Positions 26,045-33,423 of a DNA stretch of 38,617 bases are shown piece after piece (position 1 is the first letter of the stretch; each line of letters opens with the position of its first letter). The translations under genes were made by a program, and so were the position numbers. Source of the DNA: Rhodoferax sp. Lineage in GTDB: Bacteria > Pseudomonadota > Gammaproteobacteria > Burkholderiales > Burkholderiaceae_C. The stretch is from assembly GCA_016790475.1 (NCBI GenBank), contig JAEUOX010000223.1:1-38617 (forward strand). Direction: 5' to 3'. Below the pieces are notes generated by a model. It did not search any database, was not told the DNA's origin, and saw nothing but the letters and a program-made list of their open reading frames with translations.

Positions 26045-26347
26045 TCACGCCGACTGCGTGACCAGCTCGAAATGCTCGACCGTCGGTGGGCCGTCGAAGA
26101 ACGGCCCGACGATCGCACGCCATTGCGCGAACAGCGGGGACTGGCGGAATCCGACGGTGTGGTCCTCCAGCGTGTTCCAGCGGATCTGCAGCACGTAGCG
26201 CTGCGGGTTCTCGACGCCCCGGTGGACCTGGTAGCCCAGAAAACCGGGGCTGCGGCTGGCCACGGTGGTGATGCCGTGCGCGATCGCTTCTTCGAAGGCG
26301 GCGTTCTGGCCGGCCGGGATCCGGATGTCGGCGATTTCAAGAATCAT
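26045..26347 (-). CDS. Antibiotic biosynthesis monooxygenase (ABM) domain protein
   Basis: A 100-residue single-domain dimeric alpha-beta barrel protein. It starts MILEIADIRIPAGQNAAFEEA, with the middle motif SPGFLGYQVHRGVENPQRYVLQIRW and the end FEHFELV-like EHFELVTQSA. The pattern fits the ABM/YgiN/DUF group, which includes quinol monooxygenases and small oxygenases, as well as members with no known activity. Its start overlaps the pirin stop by four bases (ATGA), so the two are translationally coupled and probably act together. A 19-base gap separates it from the FAH gene. Confidence 0.85.
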   Translation of the reverse strand: MILEIADIRIPAGQNAAFEEAIAHGITTVASRSPGFLGYQVHRGVENPQRYVLQIRWNTLEDHTVGFRQSPLFAQWRAIVGPFFDGPPTVEHFELVTQSA

Positions 26348-27402
26348 GGGGTCTCCGTCGGGGGTGTGTGCACCGGCAGCGTCGTGGTGCTGCCGTCGGT
26401 CTGGGTGGCGAAGCGGCGGATCTCCCGCCCGTGCACCGGCGCGTCGTCGGGCCAGGGCCAGCCGCCGAACCCGGTGCGCCGGTAGTCGGCGAAGGCCTGG
26501 TGGATCTCCGCTTCGGTGTTCATGACAAAGGGGCCGTACTGCGCGACCGGCTCGCCGATCGGGCGGCCCTGCAGCACCAGCAGCTCGGCCTCTTCTGCGC
26601 CGTTGGTCAGCGCGACATCCTGCCCGGCGCGCAGCTCGAGCGCGGCATGCCGGTCCAGCCTGCGGCCTTCGATGCCGATGTCGGCGCCCTTGAAGAAGTA
26701 CAGCATGCGCCGCGTGCCGGCGCCTTCGGCAGCGGGCAGCGTCCACTGGGCGCCGGGAGCCATGCGCAGCGTCCAGATCGCCAGGTCTGCCTCCGGCCGG
26801 GCTGCCCAGGAGTCCGGCGGCGGCGCCAGCGGTGCTGCTTCGCTGCCGCGCAGCACTCCGGCGATGCAGGCGATGTCGGTCGCCCGGCCGGCGGCGTCCG
26901 TGGCCCGGTGGCGCGGAATCTTCTCGGACCAGAACATCGTGAAATGCGGCGCCACCATCTTCTGGCTGCCGGGAAGGTTCAGCCAGATCTGGAACAGCTC
27001 CAGCCGGTTGGGCGCGTCCGGCCGCAGCAGCGGGAACATCTCGGCATGGACGATGCCGCGGCCGGCGGTGAGCCACTGGACGTCCCCGCCGCCGAACCGG
27101 GCCGTTGCGCCGAGCGAGTCGGAGTGGTCGATCAGGCCTTCCCGGACGATCGTGACGGTCTCGAAGCCGCGGTGCGGATGCGACGGAAACCCGGGCACGC
27201 TGCGGCCGTGGTACATGCGCCAGCCGTCGATGCCCTCGAAGTCCTGCCCGAGGTTGCGCCCGGCCAGGGAGGCGTCCGGGCCGAGGTCCGCATTGCCGCG
27301 CGGATAGTGGTCGTCATGGTAGACGCAGAACAGGAAGGGGTCCAGCACGGGCCACTGGAAGCCCAGGGCCTGGGCGCTGAGAACGGCGGAGGGTTCGGAC
27401 AT
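26344..27402 (-). CDS. Pirin family protein
   Basis: A 352-residue bicupin. Metal ligands of the N-terminal cupin are visible: H75 and H77 in SHPHRGFETVT, and H119 and E121 in GRGIVHAEM, corresponding to human pirin H56, H58, H101 and E103. EGIDGWRMYHG and ELFQIWLNLP are family motifs. Some bacterial pirins have quercetin dioxygenase activity, others regulate enzymes by contact; sequence alone cannot decide. It is the first gene of the minus-strand operon with the ABM, FAH and TRAP genes, which points to oxidation of an aromatic or enediol compound (inference). The ATG at 27402 is the first family-like start; no strong ribosome site is present, and the frame is open further upstream to 27765. 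Confidence 0.92.
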   Translation of the reverse strand: MSEPSAVLSAQALGFQWPVLDPFLFCVYHDDHYPRGNADLGPDASLAGRNLGQDFEGIDGWRMYHGRSVPGFPSHPHRGFETVTIVREGLIDHSDSLGATARFGGGDVQWLTAGRGIVHAEMFPLLRPDAPNRLELFQIWLNLPGSQKMVAPHFTMFWSEKIPRHRATDAAGRATDIACIAGVLRGSEAAPLAPPPDSWAARPEADLAIWTLRMAPGAQWTLPAAEGAGTRRMLYFFKGADIGIEGRRLDRHAALELRAGQDVALTNGAEEAELLVLQGRPIGEPVAQYGPFVMNTEAEIHQAFADYRRTGFGGWPWPDDAPVHGREIRRFATQTDGSTTTLPVHTPPTETP

Positions 27403-27534
27403 GGCAGGTCGGGTGGCGGCGCTTCGGGCTCCGAAGTCTACGTCCATTTGGCCGCCCATCGGGCCGGGCCGCCCGGTTATGCTCGCCGCCATGGTGGATG
27501 CTTGCTTGTCGGTGAACGGTGGGGCGGGGCTGCG

Positions 27535-28341
27535 ATGAACGCGCTGCGACCGCCCCCGCACGCCGACTGGCTGGTACCGGACTGGCCGGCGCCACCGCAG
27601 GTCCGCGCGCTGTGTACCAGCCGGGCCGGCGGCGTCGCGCGGCCCCCCTTTGACAGCTTCCATCTGGGCCGCGTGCCCGGGGACGACCCGGCCGCGGTGC
27701 AGGCCAACCGGCAGACCCTGGCCGCCGTCATCGGGCATCCGCTGACCTGGCTGAGCCAGGTGCATGGCACGGCCGTGGCCCGGCTGCCGCTACCGCCATC
27801 GGATGCCGCCATCGAGGCGGATGCCTGCGTCGCGCGCGTGCCGGGTGTGGTCTGCACGATCCGTGTTGCGGACTGTCTGCCGGTGCTGCTGACTGACACG
27901 GCGGGCCGGGCGGTCGCCGCGGCCCATGCGGGCTGGCGGGGCCTGGCCGGTGGTGTGCTCGAGAACACCGTGGACACCTTGCGCAGCCTGCTGGAGAACG
28001 ACGCCGTCATGTCGGCCTCCGGTGAACTGATGGCCTGGCTGGGCCCCTGCATCGGCCCGCAGGCCTTCGAGGTCGGGGCTGACGTGCGCAGCGCCTTCCT
28101 GGCGCAGGATCCGCAGTCCGAGGAATTCTTCCAAGCCCATCGCCCGGGCAAATGGCTGGCGGACCTGCCCGGGCTGGCCCGTCGGCGGCTGCGGGCCGCC
28201 GGCGTCAGGTCGCTGCACGGCAACGACGGTTCGGCGCCCTGGTGCACCGTCGGCAACCCGTCACGGTTCTTTTCGCACCGGCGCGACCAGGCCGTCCTCG
28301 GCGGCTCCGGGCGCATGGCCGCCAGCATCTGGCTGGACTGA
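27535..28341 (+). CDS. pgeF: Peptidoglycan editing factor / multicopper-type laccase-domain protein (YfiH)
   Basis: A 268-residue protein of the YfiH/PgeF family (formerly polyphenol oxidase or laccase domain). The zinc-binding triad is seen as H77 (LSQVHGTAV), C114 (VADCLPVLL) and H131 (AAAHAGWRGLAGGV). PgeF removes L-Ser-containing UDP-MurNAc from the cell-wall pool, and family members also show purine nucleoside phosphorylase activity. Start ATG 27535 gives the family N-terminus; the open frame reaches far upstream, but only as a shadow of pirin. Its last 81 bases are overlapped on the other strand by the small membrane gene at 28261-28542. The gene is divergent from pirin. Confidence 0.93.
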   Translation: MNALRPPPHADWLVPDWPAPPQVRALCTSRAGGVARPPFDSFHLGRVPGDDPAAVQANRQTLAAVIGHPLTWLSQVHGTAVARLPLPPSDAAIEADACVARVPGVVCTIRVADCLPVLLTDTAGRAVAAAHAGWRGLAGGVLENTVDTLRSLLENDAVMSASGELMAWLGPCIGPQAFEVGADVRSAFLAQDPQSEEFFQAHRPGKWLADLPGLARRRLRAAGVRSLHGNDGSAPWCTVGNPSRFFSHRRDQAVLGGSGRMAASIWLD

Positions 28342-28542
28342 AACAGCCTCCTGCGCCTCCCGGGCCAGACGGGCCCGGCGCCGGGCCGGCGTGCGCATCA
28401 GGTAGACGATCAGCGACACCGGCACGAGGCCGTACAGCACGAAGGTGATCACTGCGCCCAGCACCGTGCCATGGCTGCTGGTGGCCTCCGCCACCGCCAT
28501 CAGCACGGTCACATACAGCCAGGCGATCGGAACGAGGTACAT
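28261..28542 (-). CDS. Small membrane protein, antisense overlap with pgeF
   Basis: A 93-residue protein: two membrane segments (about residues 2-20 and 29-49; MYLVPIAWLYVTVLMAVAEA and LGAVITFVLYGLVPVSLIVY), then a basic stretch RTPARRRARLAREAQEA and a low-complexity tail. An AGGA ribosome site lies 5 bases before ATG 28542, and the non-overlapping part has clear G/C third positions. The last 81 bases run antisense to the end of pgeF. It is divergent from phaC (89-base gap). No function is recognised. The tail in the overlap may be poorly conserved because it is constrained by pgeF. Confidence 0.75.
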   Translation of the reverse strand: MYLVPIAWLYVTVLMAVAEATSSHGTVLGAVITFVLYGLVPVSLIVYLMRTPARRRARLAREAQEAVSVQPDAGGHAPGAAEDGLVAPVRKEP

Positions 28543-28631
28543 CGATATCCTTATTTCGAAAGTGTCAGTTTGCCGAAGGCCGAAGCTGAGATACTCCGCG
28601 CCATGAACCCGGCCAGCAACGAGGAGACGCG

Positions 28632-30350
28632 GTGAGCAGCAACCCAGCCGATTTCTGGACCCAGACGGCCAGCCAGATGCAACAGACCCTGGCCGCGCAT
28701 TGGACCACGACCCTGCAGTCCCTGCAGAACCTGGCGCCGGCCGGGGGTTCTGTACCCGCGGGCGGCGCGCCATTGCCGGCCGTCCATTTCGACCCCGAGC
28801 GCCTGCAGGCCTTGCAGCAGGAGTACCTGCGCGAGGCCACTGCGCTGTGGAACCAGAGCCTGGAGGGCAAGCTCGCGCCGTCCGACAAGCGCTTCTCCGG
28901 CCAGGCCTGGAGCAGCAACCCGGTGGCCGCCTTCGGCGCGGCCAGCTACCTGCTGAATGCCCGCACGCTGATGGGCCTGGCCGACGCGGCGCAGGCCGAC
29001 GAGAAGACCCGTGCCCGGCTGCGTTTCGCGGTGGAGCAGTGGATGGCCGCCACCGCTCCGAGCAACTTCCTGGCGTTCAATGTCGACGCCCAGAAGAAGG
29101 CGATCGAGACGCAGGGCGAGAGCATCGCGAAGGGCATCCAGAATCTGCTGCACGACATCCGCCAGGGCCATGTGTCGATGACCGACGAGAGCCAGTTCGA
29201 GGTCGGCCGCAATGTGGCGACCACCGAGGGCGCGGTGGTCTTCGAGAACGAACTGTTCCAGCTGATCGAGTACAAGCCGCTGACACCCAAGGTGCATGAG
29301 CGGCCGTTCCTGCTGGTGCCGCCGTGCATCAACAAGTTCTACATCCTGGATCTGCAGAGCGACAACTCGCTGATCCGCTATGCGGTGGAGCAGGGGCTGC
29401 GCACCTTCGTCGTCAGCTGGCGCAACCCGGATGCCTCGCTGTCCACGAAGACCTGGGACGACTACATCCAGCACGCCGCGATCCAGGCGATCCGGGTCAC
29501 GCAGGAGATCTCCGGCGCCAAGACGATCAATGCGCTGGGCTTCTGTGTTGGCGGCACGATCCTGTCTACCGCGCTGGCGGTGCTGGCGGCCCGCGGCGAG
29601 AAGCCGGTGGCCAGCGCCACGCTGCTGACCACGCTGCTGGACTTCACCGACACCGGCATCCTGGACGTCTTCATCGACGAGGCCTTCGTCAAGTACCGCG
29701 AGATGGAGATGGGCCAGGGCGGCCTGATGAAGGGCGCCGACCTGAACTCCACCTTCTCGTTCCTGCGCCCGAACGAGCTGATGTGGAACTATGTCGTCGG
29801 CAACTACCTGAAGGGCGAGACGCCGCCAGCCTTCGACCTGCTGTACTGGAACAGCGACGGCACGAACCTGCCCGGGCCCTTCTATGCCTGGTACCTGCGC
29901 AACACCTATCTGGAAAACCGGCTGGTGAAGCCGGGGCAGGCCACGGTCTGCGGCGAGAAGGTCGACCTCCGCAAGGTCGATCTGCCCGTCTACATCTACG
30001 GCTCGCGCGAGGACCATATCGTGCCGATCGGCGGCGCCTATGCGTCGACGCAGCATCTGCCCGGGCCGAAGCGCTTCGTGATGGGGGCCTCCGGCCACAT
30101 CGCCGGCGTGATCAACCACCCGGCCAAGAAGAAGCGCAGCCACTGGATCGGGCCGGCCGGCCGCTTCCCGGCCCGCGTCGAGGACTGGATCGCCAGCGCC
30201 CAGGAGCACCCGGGCAGCTGGTGGCCGGACTGGGCGGCCTGGATCAAGGGCCACAGCGGCAAGCTGGTCGCAGCGCCCAGGGGCTATGGCCGCGGCCGCT
30301 ACCAGGCCATCGAGCCGGCGCCCGGTCGTTACGTCAAGGCCAAGGCCTGA
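28632..30350 (+). CDS. phaC: Class I polyhydroxyalkanoate synthase
   Basis: A 572-residue enzyme that polymerises (R)-3-hydroxybutyryl-CoA into PHB at the granule surface. The lipase-like box GFCVGG contains the catalytic C305. D461 (SREDHIVP) and H489 (SGHIAGVINHP) complete the triad, with D-to-H spacing (28) equal to the Cupriavidus necator enzyme. The length and the N-terminal extension fit class I PhaC. FLLVPPCINKFYILDL and VSWRNPDASL are family segments. The GTG start at 28632 follows GAGGAG. It heads phaC-phaA-phaB, the same order as in C. necator. Short AT-rich stretches in 28543-28600 probably hold the promoter, but I cannot place it precisely. Confidence 0.97.
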   Translation: MSSNPADFWTQTASQMQQTLAAHWTTTLQSLQNLAPAGGSVPAGGAPLPAVHFDPERLQALQQEYLREATALWNQSLEGKLAPSDKRFSGQAWSSNPVAAFGAASYLLNARTLMGLADAAQADEKTRARLRFAVEQWMAATAPSNFLAFNVDAQKKAIETQGESIAKGIQNLLHDIRQGHVSMTDESQFEVGRNVATTEGAVVFENELFQLIEYKPLTPKVHERPFLLVPPCINKFYILDLQSDNSLIRYAVEQGLRTFVVSWRNPDASLSTKTWDDYIQHAAIQAIRVTQEISGAKTINALGFCVGGTILSTALAVLAARGEKPVASATLLTTLLDFTDTGILDVFIDEAFVKYREMEMGQGGLMKGADLNSTFSFLRPNELMWNYVVGNYLKGETPPAFDLLYWNSDGTNLPGPFYAWYLRNTYLENRLVKPGQATVCGEKVDLRKVDLPVYIYGSREDHIVPIGGAYASTQHLPGPKRFVMGASGHIAGVINHPAKKKRSHWIGPAGRFPARVEDWIASAQEHPGSWWPDWAAWIKGHSGKLVAAPRGYGRGRYQAIEPAPGRYVKAKA

Positions 30351-30380
30351 CACCCCGTTTCATTTGTGCAGGAGGACCCC

Positions 30381-31559
30381 ATGGAAGACATCGTCATCGT
30401 TGCGGCCGCCCGGACGGCCGTGGGCAAGTTCGGCGGCTCGCTCGCCAAGACCCCGGCGCCGGAACTCGGCGCGGTCGTGATCGCCGAGGTGCTGCGCCGC
30501 AGCGGCCTGGCGGCGGACCAGGTCGGTGAGGTCATCATGGGCCAGGTGCTGGCCGCCGGGTCCGGGCAGAACCCGGCCCGCCAGGCGCTGATCAAGAGCG
30601 GGCTGGCCCAGTCCACGCCGGCGCTGACGATCAATGCGGTCTGCGGCTCCGGCCTGAAGGCGGTGATGCTGGCCGCCCAGGCCGTCGCCTATGGCGACAG
30701 CGACATCGTGATCGCCGGTGGCCAGGAGAACATGAGTGCATCGCCCCACGTGCTGACCGGTTCGCGCGACGGGCAGCGCATGGGGGACTGGAAGATGGTC
30801 GATTCGATGATCGTCGACGGCCTCTGGGACGTCTACAACCAGTACCACATGGGTATCACCGCCGAGAACGTCGCCCGCAAGTACGGCATCACGCGCGACA
30901 TGCAGGACGCCCTGGCTCTGGCCAGCCAGCAGAAGGCCGCCGCCGCGCAGGAGGCCGGCCGTTTCAAGGACGAGATCGCGCCGGTCACGATCCCCCAGCG
31001 CAAGGGCGACCCGCTGGTGTTCGCCGCCGACGAGTACATCAACCGCAAGACCAGTGCGGAAGCGCTGGCCGGTCTGCGCCCCGCCTTCGACAAGGCCGGT
31101 GCCGTGACCGCCGGCAATGCGTCCGGCATCAACGACGGCGCGGCCGCCGTCATGGTGATGTCCGCCAGCCGCGCCGCCGCGCTGGGCCTGACGCCGCTGG
31201 GCCGCATCGCCAGCTTCGCGACCAGCGCGCTGGACCCGGCCTACATGGGCATGGGGCCGGTGCCGGCCTCCACCAAGGCCTTGCAGCGCGCCGGCTGGAA
31301 GGCCCAGGATCTGGACCTGCTGGAGATCAATGAAGCCTTTGCCGCGCAGGCCTGTGCTGTCAACAACGAGATGGGCTGGGACACCGCCAAGGTCAATGTC
31401 AACGGTGGTGCGATCGCGATCGGGCACCCGATCGGTGCCTCCGGATGCCGCATCCTGGTGACGCTGTTGCACGAGATGCAGCGCCGCTCCGCGAAGAAGG
31501 GCATCGCGTCGCTGTGCATCGGCGGTGGCATGGGAGTTGCTCTCACGATCGAACGCTGA
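30381..31559 (+). CDS. phaA: Acetyl-CoA acetyltransferase (beta-ketothiolase)
   Basis: A 392-residue biosynthetic thiolase that condenses two acetyl-CoA to acetoacetyl-CoA. Active-site residues are C88 (NAVCGSGLKAV), H349 (IAIGHPIGASG) and C379 (CIGGGMG). NEAFAAQ is also present. Length is exactly that of the classic Zoogloea and Cupriavidus enzymes. The ATG at 30381 follows AGGAGG; an in-frame upstream GTG at 30366 lies before this ribosome site and is rejected. It lies 30 bases after phaC and supplies substrate for PhaB. Acetyl-CoA from the malonate pathway could feed it, which is inference. Confidence 0.97.
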   Translation: MEDIVIVAAARTAVGKFGGSLAKTPAPELGAVVIAEVLRRSGLAADQVGEVIMGQVLAAGSGQNPARQALIKSGLAQSTPALTINAVCGSGLKAVMLAAQAVAYGDSDIVIAGGQENMSASPHVLTGSRDGQRMGDWKMVDSMIVDGLWDVYNQYHMGITAENVARKYGITRDMQDALALASQQKAAAAQEAGRFKDEIAPVTIPQRKGDPLVFAADEYINRKTSAEALAGLRPAFDKAGAVTAGNASGINDGAAAVMVMSASRAAALGLTPLGRIASFATSALDPAYMGMGPVPASTKALQRAGWKAQDLDLLEINEAFAAQACAVNNEMGWDTAKVNVNGGAIAIGHPIGASGCRILVTLLHEMQRRSAKKGIASLCIGGGMGVALTIER

Positions 31560-31579
31560 CACCGGATCTCCATTTCTTT

Positions 31580-31597
31580 CACCACCACCATCACCAC
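31580..31597 (+). other. Six in-frame His codons in the phaA-phaB leader
   Basis: CACCACCACCATCACCAC lies 15 bases before the phaB ATG and is in frame with it, with no stop between. The ribosome site GAGG at 31601-31604 lies downstream, so these codons are probably not translated as part of PhaB. It looks like a synthetic His tag but is surrounded by native sequence. Confidence 0.85.
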
Positions 31598-31612
31598 AAC
31601 GAGGAACACACC

Positions 31613-32350
31613 ATGAGCAAGAAAGTCGCGTACGTCACCGGCGGCATGGGCGGCATCGGAACCGCGATCTGCCAGCGCCTGCACAAGGAAGGCTTCACCG
31701 TGATCGCCGGCTGCGGCCCGACGCGGGACCATGCCAAGTGGATCGCCGAGCAGGCGGCGCTGGGCTACACCTTTCACGCCTCGGTCGGCAACGTCGGCGA
31801 CTGGGACTCCACGGTCGAGGCCTTCTCCAAGGCCAAGGCGGAGCATGGCCCGATCGACGTGCTGGTCAACAATGCCGGCATCACCCGCGACCGGATGTTC
31901 CTGAAGATGACCCGCGAAGACTGGGACGCGGTCATCGAGACCAACCTGAATTCGATGTTCAATGTCACGAAGCAGGTCGTCGCCGACATGGTCGACAAGG
32001 GCTGGGGCCGGATCGTCAACATCTCCTCGGTCAACGGCGAGAAGGGCCAGGCCGGGCAGACCAACTACTCTGCCGCCAAGGCCGGCATGCACGGATTCAC
32101 GATGGCGCTGGCGCAGGAGCTCGCCACCAAGGGCGTAACGGTCAACACCGTGAGCCCGGGCTACATCGGCACCGACATGGTCAAGTCCATCCGCGAGGAA
32201 GTGCTGGCCAAGATCGTCGGCACGATCCCGGTCAAGCGGCTGGGTGAGCCGAGCGAGATCGCGTCGATCATTGCCTGGCTGGTCTCCAACGAAGGCGGCT
32301 ACTCGACCGGCGCCGAGTTCTCCGTCAACGGCGGCCTGCACATGAACTGA
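31613..32350 (+). CDS. phaB: NADPH-dependent acetoacetyl-CoA reductase
   Basis: A 245-residue short-chain dehydrogenase giving (R)-3-hydroxybutyryl-CoA for PhaC. The Rossmann motif TGGMGGIGTA is at residues 9-18. Catalytic Ser140 lies in IVNISSVNG, and Tyr153/Lys157 in YSAAK. The segment QAGQTNYSAAKAGMHGFT is specific to PhaB proteins. The ATG at 31613 is chosen by the GAGG site 8 bases before and by family length, although the frame is open to 31445. No clear terminator follows; the next gene begins 34 bases after its stop. Confidence 0.96.
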   Translation: MSKKVAYVTGGMGGIGTAICQRLHKEGFTVIAGCGPTRDHAKWIAEQAALGYTFHASVGNVGDWDSTVEAFSKAKAEHGPIDVLVNNAGITRDRMFLKMTREDWDAVIETNLNSMFNVTKQVVADMVDKGWGRIVNISSVNGEKGQAGQTNYSAAKAGMHGFTMALAQELATKGVTVNTVSPGYIGTDMVKSIREEVLAKIVGTIPVKRLGEPSEIASIIAWLVSNEGGYSTGAEFSVNGGLHMN

Positions 32351-32384
32351 GGACCGGCCGGGGGCTTGTCCCTGGCTGCCGTCG

Positions 32385-33263
32385 ATGTCCGCCGCCGTGC
32401 AGTCGACCGATTTCCTTCCTTTTGTCAGCGCGTTCGAACAGCTGCTCGCCCAGGGGCGGGCACTGCCGGGCGCGGCCAGCCGGCCGTCGGCCTGGGCGCC
32501 GGTGGCGCCGGATGCGCCGGTCTGCCTGCTGTTTTCCCCCCACCCGGATGACGAGGTCATCACCGGCGGCCTGCCGTGGCGTCTGCGCCACCAGGCGGGC
32601 TGGCGCGTCGTCAATGCCGCGGTGACGCTGGGCAGCCTGCAGGCCCGGCGCCAGGCGCGCTGGAAGGAACTCGGCGATTGCTGCGATTTCCTCGGCTTTG
32701 ATCTGGTCAGTGCGTCCGGCGAGCCGGTGCACGGCCTGGAGCGCATCCGGCCGCAGACCGCCGAGCGCGAGCCCGGCCACTGGGCGGACGCAGTGCAGCG
32801 GGTGGCTGCGCTGCTGCTGCAGTGGCGCCCCCGGGTGGTGGTGTGCCCGCACGACAACGACGGGCATGATGCCCACATCGGCACGCACCGGCTGGTTCTG
32901 GACGCGCTGCGCCTGGTGGGGCCGCAGTTGCAGCCGCACCTGCTGCTGACCGAATACTGGAACACACAGCCCAGCCCCGGGCTGATGGTGCAGCTCTGCG
33001 CGCCGGATGTCGCCGCGCTGGTCGCCGCGCTGAGCCTGCATGTCGGCGAGGTCGCCCGCAACCCCTACCACCTGACCTTGCCCGCCGGCTGCATCGACGC
33101 GGTCCGTCGCGGCGCGGAGCGGGTCGGCGCCCCCGGCTCACTCGCCCCCGGCTTCACCTTTGCGATGCTGTATGGCTGGCTGCGCTGGGACGGTGCCGTT
33201 GCGGTCCCGCAGCCGGCCCGCCTGCTGCCGCGCGAATCCAGCCCGGACTTGCTCTTTCGCTGA
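32385..33263 (+). CDS. PIG-L/LmbE family deacetylase
   Basis: A 292-residue zinc-dependent N-deacetylase-like protein. The metal and catalytic motif is HPDDE (53-57), followed by the second motif PHDNDGHDAHIGTH with H156, H164 and H168. An N-terminal extension of about 45 residues precedes the Rossmann-like fold. Family members remove acetyl groups from GlcNAc-containing molecules such as GlcNAc-phosphatidylinositol, mycothiol or bacillithiol precursors and chitobiose. The substrate here is not evident. It follows phaB on the same strand after 34 bases and may be transcribed with the PHB genes, though no functional link is known. Cytoplasmic, without a signal peptide. Confidence 0.88.
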   Translation: MSAAVQSTDFLPFVSAFEQLLAQGRALPGAASRPSAWAPVAPDAPVCLLFSPHPDDEVITGGLPWRLRHQAGWRVVNAAVTLGSLQARRQARWKELGDCCDFLGFDLVSASGEPVHGLERIRPQTAEREPGHWADAVQRVAALLLQWRPRVVVCPHDNDGHDAHIGTHRLVLDALRLVGPQLQPHLLLTEYWNTQPSPGLMVQLCAPDVAALVAALSLHVGEVARNPYHLTLPAGCIDAVRRGAERVGAPGSLAPGFTFAMLYGWLRWDGAVAVPQPARLLPRESSPDLLFR

Positions 33264-33423
33264 GCGATGCGGCGCGCTGCACCCCACCGTCCGGAGTGGG
33301 TGTAAACGCCACACTTTGAACCCCAGGCGTGGCGGGCCCTTCCCGCCGGTAGTAAGCTTGCATGGCATGGCCCCGCCATTCCGGGCGGGGCGCACCACGG
33401 ATCGTGAACTCCTGCCGCCGTCC

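Noticed and set aside
27491..27538. 15-codon ORF ending in an ATGA overlap with the pgeF start
   Set aside because: No ribosome site precedes it and its peptide is unremarkable; an overlap of this kind is expected by chance in GC-rich DNA.
31580..31597. His-tag-like sequence as evidence of vector contamination or engineering
   Set aside because: It is embedded between native phaA and phaB with continuous operon structure and no vector, linker or protease-site sequence around it.
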